A program made the position numbers and the translations under genes. The notes under the pieces were generated by a model, which did no database searches, was not told the DNA's origin, and was given only the letters and a program-made list of their open reading frames with translations. A stretch of 47,092 bases of DNA from Candidatus Cloacimonadota bacterium (GTDB taxonomy: Bacteria; Cloacimonadota; Cloacimonadia; Cloacimonadales; Cloacimonadaceae): assembly GCA_028706475.1 (NCBI GenBank), contig JAQWBI010000012.1, forward strand, positions 1-47,092. Direction: 5' to 3'. Of the stretch, positions 34,755-43,852 are shown piece by piece (position 1 is the first letter of the stretch; each line of letters starts with the position of its first letter).

Positions 34755-35924
34755 CTATGAACGCAGAGGCATCAACAGGAATGTAACCTCTTCGTTTTCC
34801 CGGTTGTTCATATTGTAGATCATCAAGGGATCTTTAGAACTTCCCAGTTTGATCACCACTTTATCGCTGTCGATGGCATCCAGAATTCCCAGCATATAGC
34901 GGTAGTTGAAGGATACCCCGGTTTTGCTGCCCTGGAAGTTGTAGTCCTCCAAGTTTTCTTTTGCATCTCCAGTATCCCGATTGCTGGTGTTTACTTCAAA
35001 GGCTTCGCTGTCCAACTCAAAGCGGATGCGCATGTTGTCGTCCGGGGCTACCAGAGCCACTCTGCGGATAGCGCTATGGAGGGCATCCCGATCTATCACA
35101 AACTGGTTTTGCAGATCAGTTACAAAAGCTTTTTGATATTCTGGATATTTGTGTTCAATCACTTGGGAGAAAACCACGTATTTATCGTAACTGAAGATCA
35201 CTTTACTGCGTTCCAGCAAGACCTTGATCTCTTTTGCGCTGTTATCAAATATCTTTTGCAGGAAGGAAAGAGTCTTCACGGGGATGATCTTTTCGTTGAT
35301 ATCTTCATTTGGAGTGTTAAAGATATTCTCTTCGCTGGATGTTTCAGCTTCTGCAGAGGGCAGCAGCTTCACGTTTTTCACGCGGATTTCTGCAACTTTC
35401 CGTCCGTCTGTCGCTGCCATCAAATGCTCGTTTGGCAATATCTTCCAACATACACCCGTGAGCACTGCGCGATTCACGTCCGTTGAAACGGCAAAGGAAG
35501 TTTTGGAAATCATTCGGTTAAAGAGCTGGGCATCAATGCTGATGGCCTTGTCCAAATTCACTTCCGGAACCACAGGGAAGAGGGTGTGATCCGCAATCAG
35601 CAGGTTAAAATCGATCTTAGCACATTGGATCATCAGCAGTTCATCATGACGCCAGAAGTTGATCATAGCTTCGGGCATGTAGTTGATGATCTCATTGAAG
35701 TGCTTTGCGGAAACCGCTATGGTGCCACCTTCACTAACCGCTGCGGCAAATTCCACTACTACAGTGATGTCCAGATCGGATGTAGTAATCTTCACCATAC
35801 CAGTCTCGGCATCGGCAGCGATGAGATAGTTTGTGAGGATGGGGGAGGCGTTTTTTGCTGGAGCTACGCTAGCCAGATGTTGTACGCTTTGCAGTAATTC
35901 CTTCTTTTCTATGGCAAATCTCAT
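34755..35924 (-). CDS. dnaN: DNA polymerase III beta sliding clamp
   Basis: A 389-residue beta clamp with the usual three-domain length (about 370) plus a small insertion near residues 195-215 (SSEENIFNTPNEDINEK). The N-terminus MRFAIEKKELLQSVQHLASV and the C-terminus VTFLLMPLRS are typical. It encircles DNA as the processivity factor for replication. AGGGG sits 5 bases before the ATG. It is the first gene of a seven-gene minus-strand run and faces a 585-base divergent spacer. Confidence 0.96.
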   Translation of the reverse strand: MRFAIEKKELLQSVQHLASVAPAKNASPILTNYLIAADAETGMVKITTSDLDITVVVEFAAAVSEGGTIAVSAKHFNEIINYMPEAMINFWRHDELLMIQCAKIDFNLLIADHTLFPVVPEVNLDKAISIDAQLFNRMISKTSFAVSTDVNRAVLTGVCWKILPNEHLMAATDGRKVAEIRVKNVKLLPSAEAETSSEENIFNTPNEDINEKIIPVKTLSFLQKIFDNSAKEIKVLLERSKVIFSYDKYVVFSQVIEHKYPEYQKAFVTDLQNQFVIDRDALHSAIRRVALVAPDDNMRIRFELDSEAFEVNTSNRDTGDAKENLEDYNFQGSKTGVSFNYRYMLGILDAIDSDKVVIKLGSSKDPLMIYNMNNRENEEVTFLLMPLRS

Positions 35925-36018
35925 GATAACCCCTGTTCATTTTATTCTTCTTTCCAGAATTTTATCTTTTGGTATTCCGTCAAGGATTTCTTTTGAGTTT
36001 ATCACTATGGCAAGTCCG

Positions 36019-36057
36019 CTTGAACAGCTCTTGAGCTACGCTTGAAAACAGTTCAAG
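36019..36057 (+). repeat. 11-bp-phased CTTGA array with inverted end
   Basis: CTTGA begins at 36019, 36030 and 36041, exactly 11 bases apart, and GTTCAAG (36051-36057) is the inverse of CTTGAAC at the left end. A further CTTGG follows at 36063. The repeats lie about 95-135 bases upstream of the dnaN start. Such phasing puts the repeats roughly on one face of the helix, as in protein-binding iterons, but three pentamers may be chance. Confidence 0.4.
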
Positions 36058-36165
36058 TGATACTTGGGATACAGACATGTTATAAAGGTAGTATTAGTGC
36101 AATTGGCAGAGTTGAATGGGATCCACATTTCCAGTATCTCTCCCTTTATATGAAGCTATACTGAA

Positions 36166-36223
36166 GTAGATATCATCGTGTTATCATCGAGTGAGCACCC
36201 GATTATTAACCGATGACATCTCG
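36166..36223 (+). repeat. 58-bp dyad-symmetric intergenic repeat, copy C
   Basis: Core GTTATCATCGAGTGA at 36180-36194. The inverted arms are TAGATATCATCG (36167-36178) against CGATGACATCTC (36211-36222), 10 of 12 complementary although their bases differ from those of copies A and B. The arms have changed together in a way that keeps pairing, which favours a selected or recently mobile palindrome. It shares the longer match TGTTATCATCGAGTGAGCAC with copy A. Confidence 0.8.
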
Positions 36224-36456
36224 ATCGGCAAGCGCTAAAGCAGAGAGCTATGTTAATGAATTCAGACATATCCGATTGACTGATACCTTGTTTACCATGA
36301 TTGCTTAGAATCTCCACGTAAAGAACAAGATGCAGAGATACGCAAAATAACGTCCGTCAGAAACAGACAATCTCTGGAGAATCGGTGACAATCAGGCAGA
36401 AAAGACCTCATCACAGCAATGATTATGAACTATCCCGAGTTGGAGTGGTTTTTGGC

Positions 36457-36490
36457 TTGACAGCATAAGGCATCTATTTTGTTTATCCTT
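36457..36490 (+). promoter_or_regulatory. Candidate promoter of the DUF4175-TPR operon
   Basis: TTGACA at 36457-36462 is a perfect -35 hexamer, about 50 bases before the ATG at 36510. The following region is T-rich (ATTTTGTTTATCC), but no good -10 match occurs at exactly 17 bases; the closest (TATCCT) is at 21. GGGAG lies 7 bases before the ATG. Confidence 0.35.
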
Positions 36491-36509
36491 AAAGATAAGG
36501 GAGAAACAG

Positions 36510-39500
36510 ATGCAAGAGTACAGAGCAGAGTTAAACAAATACCGCACACGCATCAATCTCGGCATTACAATCCGTGCCGTGACAGGCAGTATTATGCTCT
36601 TCATTTGCGGTTTGCACCTGTATTTTATTCTCTGGTTGATCCTGGGGGCTCACTCTCCGGCTTTGCTCTATGCAAATCTGGCCATCCGGGTAGGTCTGGC
36701 CTTATGCATTCTGTACCTAGTCCTGCAAGGCTATCGTGATATGTGGGACTACACAAAGGTGGCGCGTTATCTGGATATGTTGCATGGAGCCGAAGACGAT
36801 CTATATCAGAATGCCTGGGAATTGAGCATAAGGGACGCCCAAAACCCCATCAGCAAGGCCTTGATGGCTTCTGCCATAGATCGGATGCAGCAGCAGAAAT
36901 ATGCTGTACCCCGGATACTGACGGGTAGGGCACTCTTGTTAATAGGCTTTTATCTGCTAGCCGTTTGCGGATTTTGGTATTGGTTTCAAGGGGATTTTGC
37001 AGTCGCTTTCAAACAGTTTTACACCAATAGAGCTCCCAAAATCATTTATAAAGAAGAGATTACGCTTAGCCCCGGCAGCATCACAATCGGTAAGAATGAA
37101 CAGCTATTAATCCGTGTAGAAGATCCCGATCCACGCTTGAATTACAAGTTGTACTTCAGAGTGGGGGATACCTGGCGGGAATTAGGGCTCAGCAGCTATT
37201 CATATCTGTTTCCCCGCCTTGAGCAATCCATAGAATACTACGCTGAAAACGAGATCACCCAAAGCCCTGTATATCGGATTATGGTATTGGACGAGCCCAT
37301 AGTGAAAAAGTGGCAAGTGCATTACTCATATCCTGCCTATACTGCGTTACCAGCATATACAGACAGCCTCAGCTACGGCAACATCGAAGCCTACAAGAGC
37401 AGCGTGGTAAACCTGCGAGTGATCACCAATATTCCTGTTACGCAAGCTACGATGGTCTTTGATGACGCTTCCCGAAAGGATTTGACTGCTCTGAGCGCCT
37501 CTGAGCACCTGGTTCAACTAAAGATAACAAATCCACATACCTGGTACTTGGAACTGGTAGATGAGCTGGGTAGAAAATCCCGTCCTGAAGAGAAATTCAT
37601 CAGAGTAATCCCTGATGATCCGCCTCAGATTCGCATTATCTTTCCTGGAGAGGATACTATACTGAATCAAAACCTGATGCTACCCTTGATAATCAGTGCT
37701 GATGATGATTTCGGTCTGGCAAATTGCATCTTGTATTATCAGGTAAACAGCGATGAAGTAAGGCAAAGTAGTATCCGGCAAGTGATATCAAACAAGATGT
37801 TCAATACAGATTATCTGTGGCATTTGCAAGACTTGGAACTCTTTCCCGGAGATGTGGTAAGTTATTGGGCAGAGATCTACGACAACGCTCTGAAACCGCA
37901 AAAAGGTACTAGTGCCCGGTATCGTGCCAGATTCCCTTCGATTGAGGAAATTTACTCCGAGATTGAGCAGCAGGAACAGCAACGTAAACAAGATCTGGGT
38001 GAGAGCTTGGAAGAAAGTAAGGATCTGCAGGAACGTTTTGAACAGAAGCGAAGGGAATTACTAAAAGATCCGCAACTGGAGTGGGAGGACAAAGAGCAGC
38101 TTCAAGACATACTGTCCAAACAAGAAGAGCTTTTGGAAGAAGTTGATAATATTGCCGGAGATTATCAGGAACTGATCGACAAGATGCAGGCCAACAGCAC
38201 TCTTTCGCAGGAAACCTTGCAAAAGATGATGCGTATACAAGAGCTGATGCAGGAAATTGCTACCGAAGAGATGTTGGAAGCCATGCGTAAACTGGAGCGG
38301 GCTATGGAAAGCGTAGATCCGGCAGCCCTCAAAAAAGCTCTGGAAGAATTCAAGTTTTCTATGGAAGATTTTGCCAAGAATATCGAGCAGACTCTAGCCC
38401 TTCTGGAGAGTATAAAGAACGAGCAAGCCGTGCAAAAGGCCTTGCAGATAGCTGAAGAAATGGAAAGGATGCAGAGTAGTCTGCACGAAAAGACCGGAGA
38501 CAGTAGCCAGGACCATCAGAAACTGGCTAAAGACCAGGATCAGATATCGGAAAAGTATGACACTCTGGCCGAAGAACTGGAAAAGCTACAGGAAATGCTG
38601 AAAGAGGATCCGAATGCCTCCAGGCAATTGCAGGAATTGCTGCAGGACATGAAAAATAGCGACACTAAGCAGGATATCAACAAAAGCCAGCAAGCCTTGG
38701 AACAGAACCAGCGTAGCCAATCCATGCAGTTTCAAGCCTCAGCGATGGAAAAGATGCGGCGTTTCTCCCTGAAACTGGGCGAAATGAAGAGTTCCATGAA
38801 TTCTGGTTCTCAGATGCAGATGAAACAAGCTTTGGAGCAAGCCATTCGCGAGCTTCTGATCTTTTCCAAAAAGCACGAGGAGACTAAAGCACGATATCAG
38901 AACGACATATATCCTTTGGTACCGGAATTCATTTCTTCCTACGAAGGTTTACAGATCATATTGAACAAATTATTTAGCGAAGCTCAAGTGAGCATGGTGA
39001 TTCCACCGAAGTTCTACATGGACCTAAGCCAGACTAATCGGGCTTTCCGGGAGGTATTCTCTGTATTGGGACAAAGCTACAGCCCCAATATCGCGAAGCA
39101 TCTAGAGACCATTCAAGAAAGCTTGAATCTGATGGCACACGACCTGATCCTGGCTCTGCAAAGTTCATCAGCAGGTGGCGGAAGCGGCGGTGGTATGCAA
39201 TCTTTGATGCAGATGCTGGAGCAAATGGGGCAGGAACAGATGGCGATGAATATGCTGACGCAGCAAATGATGATGCAGATGCAAGCCCAAGGATCCAGTA
39301 TGGACAGCGCAACGAGGGAACAGATGGGTAAACTGGCCTCCGATCACGAGAGACTGGCGGAAAACCTGAAACGCGCTCTGCAGCAGGATCCAGAGGCTCA
39401 GAAGCAGGGTAATGCCCTCAAACAAATCATCGAAGAAGCAGAAGCGGTGGCGCGTGCTTTGCGCAACAATCAAATCGATAAAGACCTTTTGAGGCGTCAG

Positions 39501-39737
39501 GAGAATATCCTTAGCCGCCTTTTGGACGCGCAACGCTCTATCAATAAGAGAGATACCAGCGAGCGCAGGCAAGCTACAAGCAGCAGTGGAAAAGCGTCCG
39601 AAAACCAGCCGCAGCAGGTGGATTATGACCGCTTGCGCCGCGCTATGATGCTGGAAGATGATTTTAAGAAATATCCTCGAGAATATCAGCAACTTATAAT
39701 GGAATACTTGAAACTTCTGGAAGAGAGCAGCCAATGA
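36510..39737 (+). CDS. DUF4175 family membrane-anchored coiled-coil protein
   Basis: A 1075-residue protein with two membrane helices near residues 20-75 and a third at about 142-165, then a large part probably outside the cytoplasmic membrane. Residues about 170-480 are beta-rich with Ig-like strands. Residues about 480-770 are long, highly charged, Gln/Glu/Lys-rich coiled coils, followed by a Gly/Ser hinge near 885 (GGGSGGG) and Met/Gln-rich helices. This layout matches DUF4175 proteins. The function is unknown; the TPR gene overlaps it by 4 bases, so the two likely act together at the envelope. Confidence 0.85.
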   Translation: MQEYRAELNKYRTRINLGITIRAVTGSIMLFICGLHLYFILWLILGAHSPALLYANLAIRVGLALCILYLVLQGYRDMWDYTKVARYLDMLHGAEDDLYQNAWELSIRDAQNPISKALMASAIDRMQQQKYAVPRILTGRALLLIGFYLLAVCGFWYWFQGDFAVAFKQFYTNRAPKIIYKEEITLSPGSITIGKNEQLLIRVEDPDPRLNYKLYFRVGDTWRELGLSSYSYLFPRLEQSIEYYAENEITQSPVYRIMVLDEPIVKKWQVHYSYPAYTALPAYTDSLSYGNIEAYKSSVVNLRVITNIPVTQATMVFDDASRKDLTALSASEHLVQLKITNPHTWYLELVDELGRKSRPEEKFIRVIPDDPPQIRIIFPGEDTILNQNLMLPLIISADDDFGLANCILYYQVNSDEVRQSSIRQVISNKMFNTDYLWHLQDLELFPGDVVSYWAEIYDNALKPQKGTSARYRARFPSIEEIYSEIEQQEQQRKQDLGESLEESKDLQERFEQKRRELLKDPQLEWEDKEQLQDILSKQEELLEEVDNIAGDYQELIDKMQANSTLSQETLQKMMRIQELMQEIATEEMLEAMRKLERAMESVDPAALKKALEEFKFSMEDFAKNIEQTLALLESIKNEQAVQKALQIAEEMERMQSSLHEKTGDSSQDHQKLAKDQDQISEKYDTLAEELEKLQEMLKEDPNASRQLQELLQDMKNSDTKQDINKSQQALEQNQRSQSMQFQASAMEKMRRFSLKLGEMKSSMNSGSQMQMKQALEQAIRELLIFSKKHEETKARYQNDIYPLVPEFISSYEGLQIILNKLFSEAQVSMVIPPKFYMDLSQTNRAFREVFSVLGQSYSPNIAKHLETIQESLNLMAHDLILALQSSSAGGGSGGGMQSLMQMLEQMGQEQMAMNMLTQQMMMQMQAQGSSMDSATREQMGKLASDHERLAENLKRALQQDPEAQKQGNALKQIIEEAEAVARALRNNQIDKDLLRRQENILSRLLDAQRSINKRDTSERRQATSSSGKASENQPQQVDYDRLRRAMMLEDDFKKYPREYQQLIMEYLKLLEESSQ

Positions 39738-41458
39738 TGAAGAAGACAATCCTTTTGCTGATTCTTGGGCTTTTCCTGATGCCTCTGGCCGGGCAATATG
39801 ATGAGCGTCAGATATTGGTGCAACAAGCCAATCAACTGATGATGCAAAGACAGTATGACCGGGCAGAAGAAGCTTTTCTACAGATACTGGAGAAGTATCC
39901 GGACGATCTGAATAGTATTTATCAGCTTATCCAGATGTATTTTACTATCTCCAAAGATGCAAAAGTGGAAGCAATGCTGGCGAAATATCAGCGCCCAATA
40001 CCGGAAAACGCATATAGCGAATTCAGAATACGCTTGTTGATCAGTCAGGGCAGGCTCGACGAAGCACATAGTCTGGCAGATTCGTATCTGGATTTGTACG
40101 GCTCAAACCAGTCGAAATATCAGGTGATTGCCGGATTCTTTATCCAAAAGGGAGATTTCAACAGTGCGTTGCGCATCTATGACAAAGGCCGGGAGCGACA
40201 TGGTAATCAGCTCTTTCAATTGGAGATCGCTTCAGCAGCCATGCAGACAGGGCAGTATCAAAGAGCAATGACGGAGTACTTGGATCTGACAAGGAATGCG
40301 CAAAACAGCAATTTGTTTGTGCGTAATCAAGTGGCAGCTATTGTGAAAGAAGACGGCAGCTTGTTACAAATGGTGCAGCAATTGGTTACCGAAACCGATA
40401 ATAATGTGGCCAAAGAGCTGCTCGCTTCCACTCTGCTTGCGCTCGAACGGTATCAGGATGCGTTGGATGTGTATAAGCTACTGCCCATTACCTATATGAA
40501 GAATTTCGCCGCTGAGCAAATGAAACTGCGCAATTATAACATCGCCCGGGATGCTTATCGCTTCCTGATGCAAAACAGCCCGCAAGCTATACAGAGACTT
40601 ACTTATGGCTTTGATCTGGCTACTATCTTTCATCAAAGCGCTCAATATGATTCTTGTGCCGTGGTGTTGGATGAACTGCTGAATGATTCGCTCTGGACAA
40701 AATCTGCCGGAACCCCCAAAAGCAGCATATTGGTGAAACTTCGCAGATTGAGGGCAAACAATGACCTCGCTCTGAGAGTGGAACTGAATCAGGTAAGAAA
40801 ATGGCTGCAAGATACCATTGATTACTGTGTGTATCATGGTGAAGTGCAGGAATTGCAAATGGAACTCGCCAGGCTGGCAATCCTGGACGAAGATTACGAG
40901 AACGCTCAGAGAGCCCTAAAAGGAGCAGTCGGGGGGGAGCTAAGCCCCATGCGGGATTATTTGCTGTATTTATCCCACTTTATGCAAGGGGAAAGCACTA
41001 TTGCTGATTCCCTAATGAATGAGTATGTCTTGCATCATCCTGGTTCGGATTATGCAAACGATATAATCTATCTAAACATGTTGTCCATAGAGATGGATAG
41101 CGCTCAGAAAAGTAGCTTTGGATCGGCTATTCGGGATCTGCATCTGTATAACAGGAGGGGAGTGGATACTCTCGCTCAGCTCTACGAACAAAGCAAAGAT
41201 GAAGAGTTATTGATATTGGCCATCGAATGGGCTGTGGGGCTGGGGGATATAGATAAAGCGGAACAACTGCTAAAACATGAGTTTCAAGACGAATTGGCAG
41301 GAGACTACGCAAGACTCTTGAGCATGTCGCTTTTGCATGATAGTGAAGAGATACAGCAAGGAGCCAGAGAATACCTGAAAGAGAAGCCAAACAGCATCTT
41401 TTCACCACGTTTCCGGCAGATGATAAGCCGTGTGTCCGGAACCCAAATGAGTATGTAA
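39734..41458 (+). CDS. Exported tetratricopeptide-repeat protein
   Basis: A 574-residue protein with a signal peptide (KKTILLLILGLFLMPLAGQ) followed by helical TPR-like repeats throughout. The first is clear: LMMQRQYDRAEEAFLQILEKYPDD at about residues 35-58; others follow near 135-150 (GDFNSALRIYDKGRER) and 230-245 (ERYQDALDVYKLLP). No catalytic domain is seen. The ATG overlaps the stop of the DUF4175 gene by 4 bases (ATGA), so translation is coupled and the TPR protein is a candidate periplasmic partner. Confidence 0.85.
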   Translation: MMKKTILLLILGLFLMPLAGQYDERQILVQQANQLMMQRQYDRAEEAFLQILEKYPDDLNSIYQLIQMYFTISKDAKVEAMLAKYQRPIPENAYSEFRIRLLISQGRLDEAHSLADSYLDLYGSNQSKYQVIAGFFIQKGDFNSALRIYDKGRERHGNQLFQLEIASAAMQTGQYQRAMTEYLDLTRNAQNSNLFVRNQVAAIVKEDGSLLQMVQQLVTETDNNVAKELLASTLLALERYQDALDVYKLLPITYMKNFAAEQMKLRNYNIARDAYRFLMQNSPQAIQRLTYGFDLATIFHQSAQYDSCAVVLDELLNDSLWTKSAGTPKSSILVKLRRLRANNDLALRVELNQVRKWLQDTIDYCVYHGEVQELQMELARLAILDEDYENAQRALKGAVGGELSPMRDYLLYLSHFMQGESTIADSLMNEYVLHHPGSDYANDIIYLNMLSIEMDSAQKSSFGSAIRDLHLYNRRGVDTLAQLYEQSKDEELLILAIEWAVGLGDIDKAEQLLKHEFQDELAGDYARLLSMSLLHDSEEIQQGAREYLKEKPNSIFSPRFRQMISRVSGTQMSM

Positions 41459-41481
41459 GAAAAATAGTAATTGGAGAGACG

Positions 41482-42936
41482 ATGAAGATACGCAAAGCCT
41501 ATACCTTCGACGATGTTTTGCTGTTACCCAAACACTCGGCCGTATTGCCATCCACGGTTGATTTGAATACCAGGATTACTCCAAATATCTTGCTGAAGAT
41601 TCCCTTGCTTTCAGCAGCGATGGATACCGTTACCGAAGCGGATACCGCCATTGCCATCGCTCGGGAAGGGGGATTGGGTGTAATCCACAAAAACCTCAGC
41701 ATCGAATCACAAGCCAATCAGGTGCATATTGTGAAGCGGGCGGAGAGCGGAGTAATAAGCAATCCTTACACCGTTTCACCAGAAGATGACTTGGCAAGAG
41801 TGCTTGCTTTAAAGGAAAAACACGGAATCGGGGGATTCCCGGTGCTGGAAGACGGTAAATTGGTGGGCATTCTCACCAATCGGGACATCCGCTTTGAGAA
41901 CAACCTGAAGCGTAAGGTTAAGGAATTGATGACACCCCGGGATCGCCTGATCACTGCTTCCGAATCCATAGATTGGGAGGATGCAATTCAGCTCTTGCAA
42001 AAGCATCGCATCGAAAAGCTCCTGCTCACGGATTCTCTGGGGGCATTGAAGGGAATGATAACGGTGCGCGATATCATCAAGCGTCAGAATTTTCCGCAAG
42101 CGGTTCAGGATAAGCACAATCGCCTCCTGGTAGCAGCAGCAATCGGAGTATCGGGAGACTATCTGGAACGCGCTCAGGAACTTGCTAAAGCTGGTGTGGA
42201 CCTAATTGTGATGGATACAGCGCATGGTCACCATATCCACTTTCAAGAAGCGCTGCGCAGAGTAAAGCAAATGACCAACATCGAAGTGATGGCGGGAAAT
42301 GTGGCCACAAAAGAAGCTTGCCGCTATCTCATCGATAACGGAGCAGATGCAGTAAAAGTGGGCATAGGTCCAGGCTCTATCTGCACCACGCGTGTAGTTG
42401 CCGGCATAGGTGTACCGCAGCTGTCTGCAGTGATGGATTGCGCAGAGGAAGCAGAAATTGCGAAAGTAGGCATTGTTGCCGATGGTGGTATCAAGTTCTC
42501 CGGTGATGTGGTTAAAGCCTTGGCGGGAGGGGCGGCAGCGGTGATGATTGGTTCCCTCTTTGCGGGTTGCGACGAAAGCCCGGGAGAATCCATCATATAC
42601 AATGGCAGACGCTTCAAGAGTTATCGCGGTATGGGTTCCATCGGAGCTATGAAGCGGGGTAGTAAAGATCGCTATTTCCAAAGTACAAACGACGAAAGTA
42701 AACTGGTTGCCGAAGGAATAGAGGGGATGGTACCCTACAAAGGCCCCTTGAAAGACTATATATATCAGTTGATCGGCGGCTTGCGTAGTGGCATGGGCTA
42801 CATCGGAGCCAAAGATCTGACAAGCCTCAGAAGAGAAGCCGAGTTTGTGGAGATAAGCCCGGCGGGACTCAAAGAATCTCATCCTCACGATGTGCGCATT
42901 ACCAAAGAAACTCCAAACTATCATAGTGGAGATTGA
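41482..42936 (+). CDS. guaB: Inosine-5'-monophosphate dehydrogenase
   Basis: Oxidises IMP to XMP with NAD+, the committed step to GMP. The 484-residue protein has the TIM-barrel start [17 protein letters not shown], two CBS domains inserted at about residues 95-205 (nucleotide regulation), the IMP loop [18 protein letters not shown] with catalytic Cys301, the [17 protein letters not shown] flap, and the C-terminal [19 protein letters not shown] lies 6 bases before the ATG, 23 bases after the TPR stop. The Xer recombinase gene starts inside its 3' end. Confidence 0.97.
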   Translation: MKIRKAYTFDDVLLLPKHSAVLPSTVDLNTRITPNILLKIPLLSAAMDTVTEADTAIAIAREGGLGVIHKNLSIESQANQVHIVKRAESGVISNPYTVSPEDDLARVLALKEKHGIGGFPVLEDGKLVGILTNRDIRFENNLKRKVKELMTPRDRLITASESIDWEDAIQLLQKHRIEKLLLTDSLGALKGMITVRDIIKRQNFPQAVQDKHNRLLVAAAIGVSGDYLERAQELAKAGVDLIVMDTAHGHHIHFQEALRRVKQMTNIEVMAGNVATKEACRYLIDNGADAVKVGIGPGSICTTRVVAGIGVPQLSAVMDCAEEAEIAKVGIVADGGIKFSGDVVKALAGGAAAVMIGSLFAGCDESPGESIIYNGRRFKSYRGMGSIGAMKRGSKDRYFQSTNDESKLVAEGIEGMVPYKGPLKDYIYQLIGGLRSGMGYIGAKDLTSLRREAEFVEISPAGLKESHPHDVRITKETPNYHSGD

Positions 42937-43819
42937 TCCCTCTCACATCGCGATGCTATCATCCTTTCTCTACCACCTGAAAGTGGAGCGGGGAATGGCA
43001 AAGAACAGCATTGAGGCCTACGAGCGTGACATCAAGGACTTTCTGGCCTTTGAAGTCAAAGCTCTGGGAGACTACCTGCCCGATGATGTGGTCAAATACC
43101 TCTCAGCCTTGCAGGAAATGGGCATGGAAAAAAGCTCTTTAAGGCGCAAGCGGGTAGCGATAAAGCAGTTCTTTGATTTTCTGTTGGAAAACGATTACCC
43201 TCTGAAGCTGGATTTCGATATGGTACCCGCCATTAAAACCGAGAACTACATGCCGGATACGATATCGGTGGAAGAAATGAAGCAGTTGCTTGATGGCTTG
43301 CCCTTGAACGACAGTCTGGATGTGCGGAACAAACTCATGATGGAATTACTCTATGCTACAGGGATGCGCATTTCGGAGCTTTTGGGACTCAGCATCCACG
43401 ATCTCAAGCGTGAACAGCATATTGTGCTGGTGCGGGGAAAGGGCAGTAAGCAACGCTATGTGCCTTATCTGAAATCTCTTGATCCTTTGCTGGATTCCTA
43501 TTTGAGTACTCATCGTCCCATTCTGCTGAAGTTCAACCAAAGTGATGTCCTGTTCTTGAATCGCTTTAGTAAAAAGCTATCACGCATGGGTTTCTGGAAA
43601 ATCCTGCGGGAAGCGGTGGTCAAAGCCGGCATCAAACATGACATTAGCCCTCATACTTATCGGCATTCGTTTGCCACTCACTTATTGGAAGCTGGAGTGA
43701 ATCTGCGTATTGTGCAGAGTCTTTTGGGGCATTCAAGCATCAATACCACCCAAATCTATACACATGTGGACATGCGTTGGCTGGTGGAAACCCACAGACA
43801 ATTCCATCCCCGCGCATAA
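42890..43819 (+). CDS. Tyrosine recombinase, XerC/XerD type
   Basis: A 309-residue site-specific recombinase, probably resolving chromosome dimers at the dif site. The N-terminal SAM-like core-binding domain (FLYHLKVERGMAKNSIEAYERDIKDF) precedes the catalytic domain. All catalytic residues are seen, numbered from this start: Arg160 (GMRISELL), Lys184 (RGKGSKQR), His255 and Arg258 (HTYRH), His281 (LGHSS) and the nucleophile Tyr290 (TQIYTHV). The start is uncertain: this ATG overlaps guaB by 47 bases, while an in-frame GTG at 42926 (11-base overlap) or the ATG at 42953 would also suit the family length. Assigning XerC or XerD needs a phylogeny. Confidence 0.92.
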   Translation: MCALPKKLQTIIVEIDPSHIAMLSSFLYHLKVERGMAKNSIEAYERDIKDFLAFEVKALGDYLPDDVVKYLSALQEMGMEKSSLRRKRVAIKQFFDFLLENDYPLKLDFDMVPAIKTENYMPDTISVEEMKQLLDGLPLNDSLDVRNKLMMELLYATGMRISELLGLSIHDLKREQHIVLVRGKGSKQRYVPYLKSLDPLLDSYLSTHRPILLKFNQSDVLFLNRFSKKLSRMGFWKILREAVVKAGIKHDISPHTYRHSFATHLLEAGVNLRIVQSLLGHSSINTTQIYTHVDMRWLVETHRQFHPRA

Positions 43820-43852
43820 CGAGATAATGACTTAGGATACATAGGAGAAATA

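Larger units (their letters stand above)
35925..36509. other. 585-base divergent spacer between dnaN and the DUF4175 gene
   Basis: No convincing gene. It contains an 11-bp-phased array of CTTGA pentamers (36019-36057), repeat copy C (36166-36223) and a TTGACA near the right edge. A minus-strand TTGACG lies about 70 bases before dnaN. I looked for the DnaA box TTATNCACA and found no clear match, so it is not called an origin although it adjoins dnaN. Confidence 0.5.

Noticed and set aside
35925-36509. Replication origin next to dnaN
   Set aside because: No clear DnaA boxes (TTATNCACA) or AT-rich unwinding element were found, and dnaA is absent; adjacency to dnaN alone is not enough.
42202-42924. 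240-codon minus-strand frame
   Set aside because: Antisense to guaB, whose motifs are complete; an effect of codon bias in the real gene.
43820-43852. Riboswitch upstream of the THI5-like lipoprotein
   Set aside because: Only 33 bases separate it from the Xer recombinase stop, too short for a TPP or FMN aptamer.
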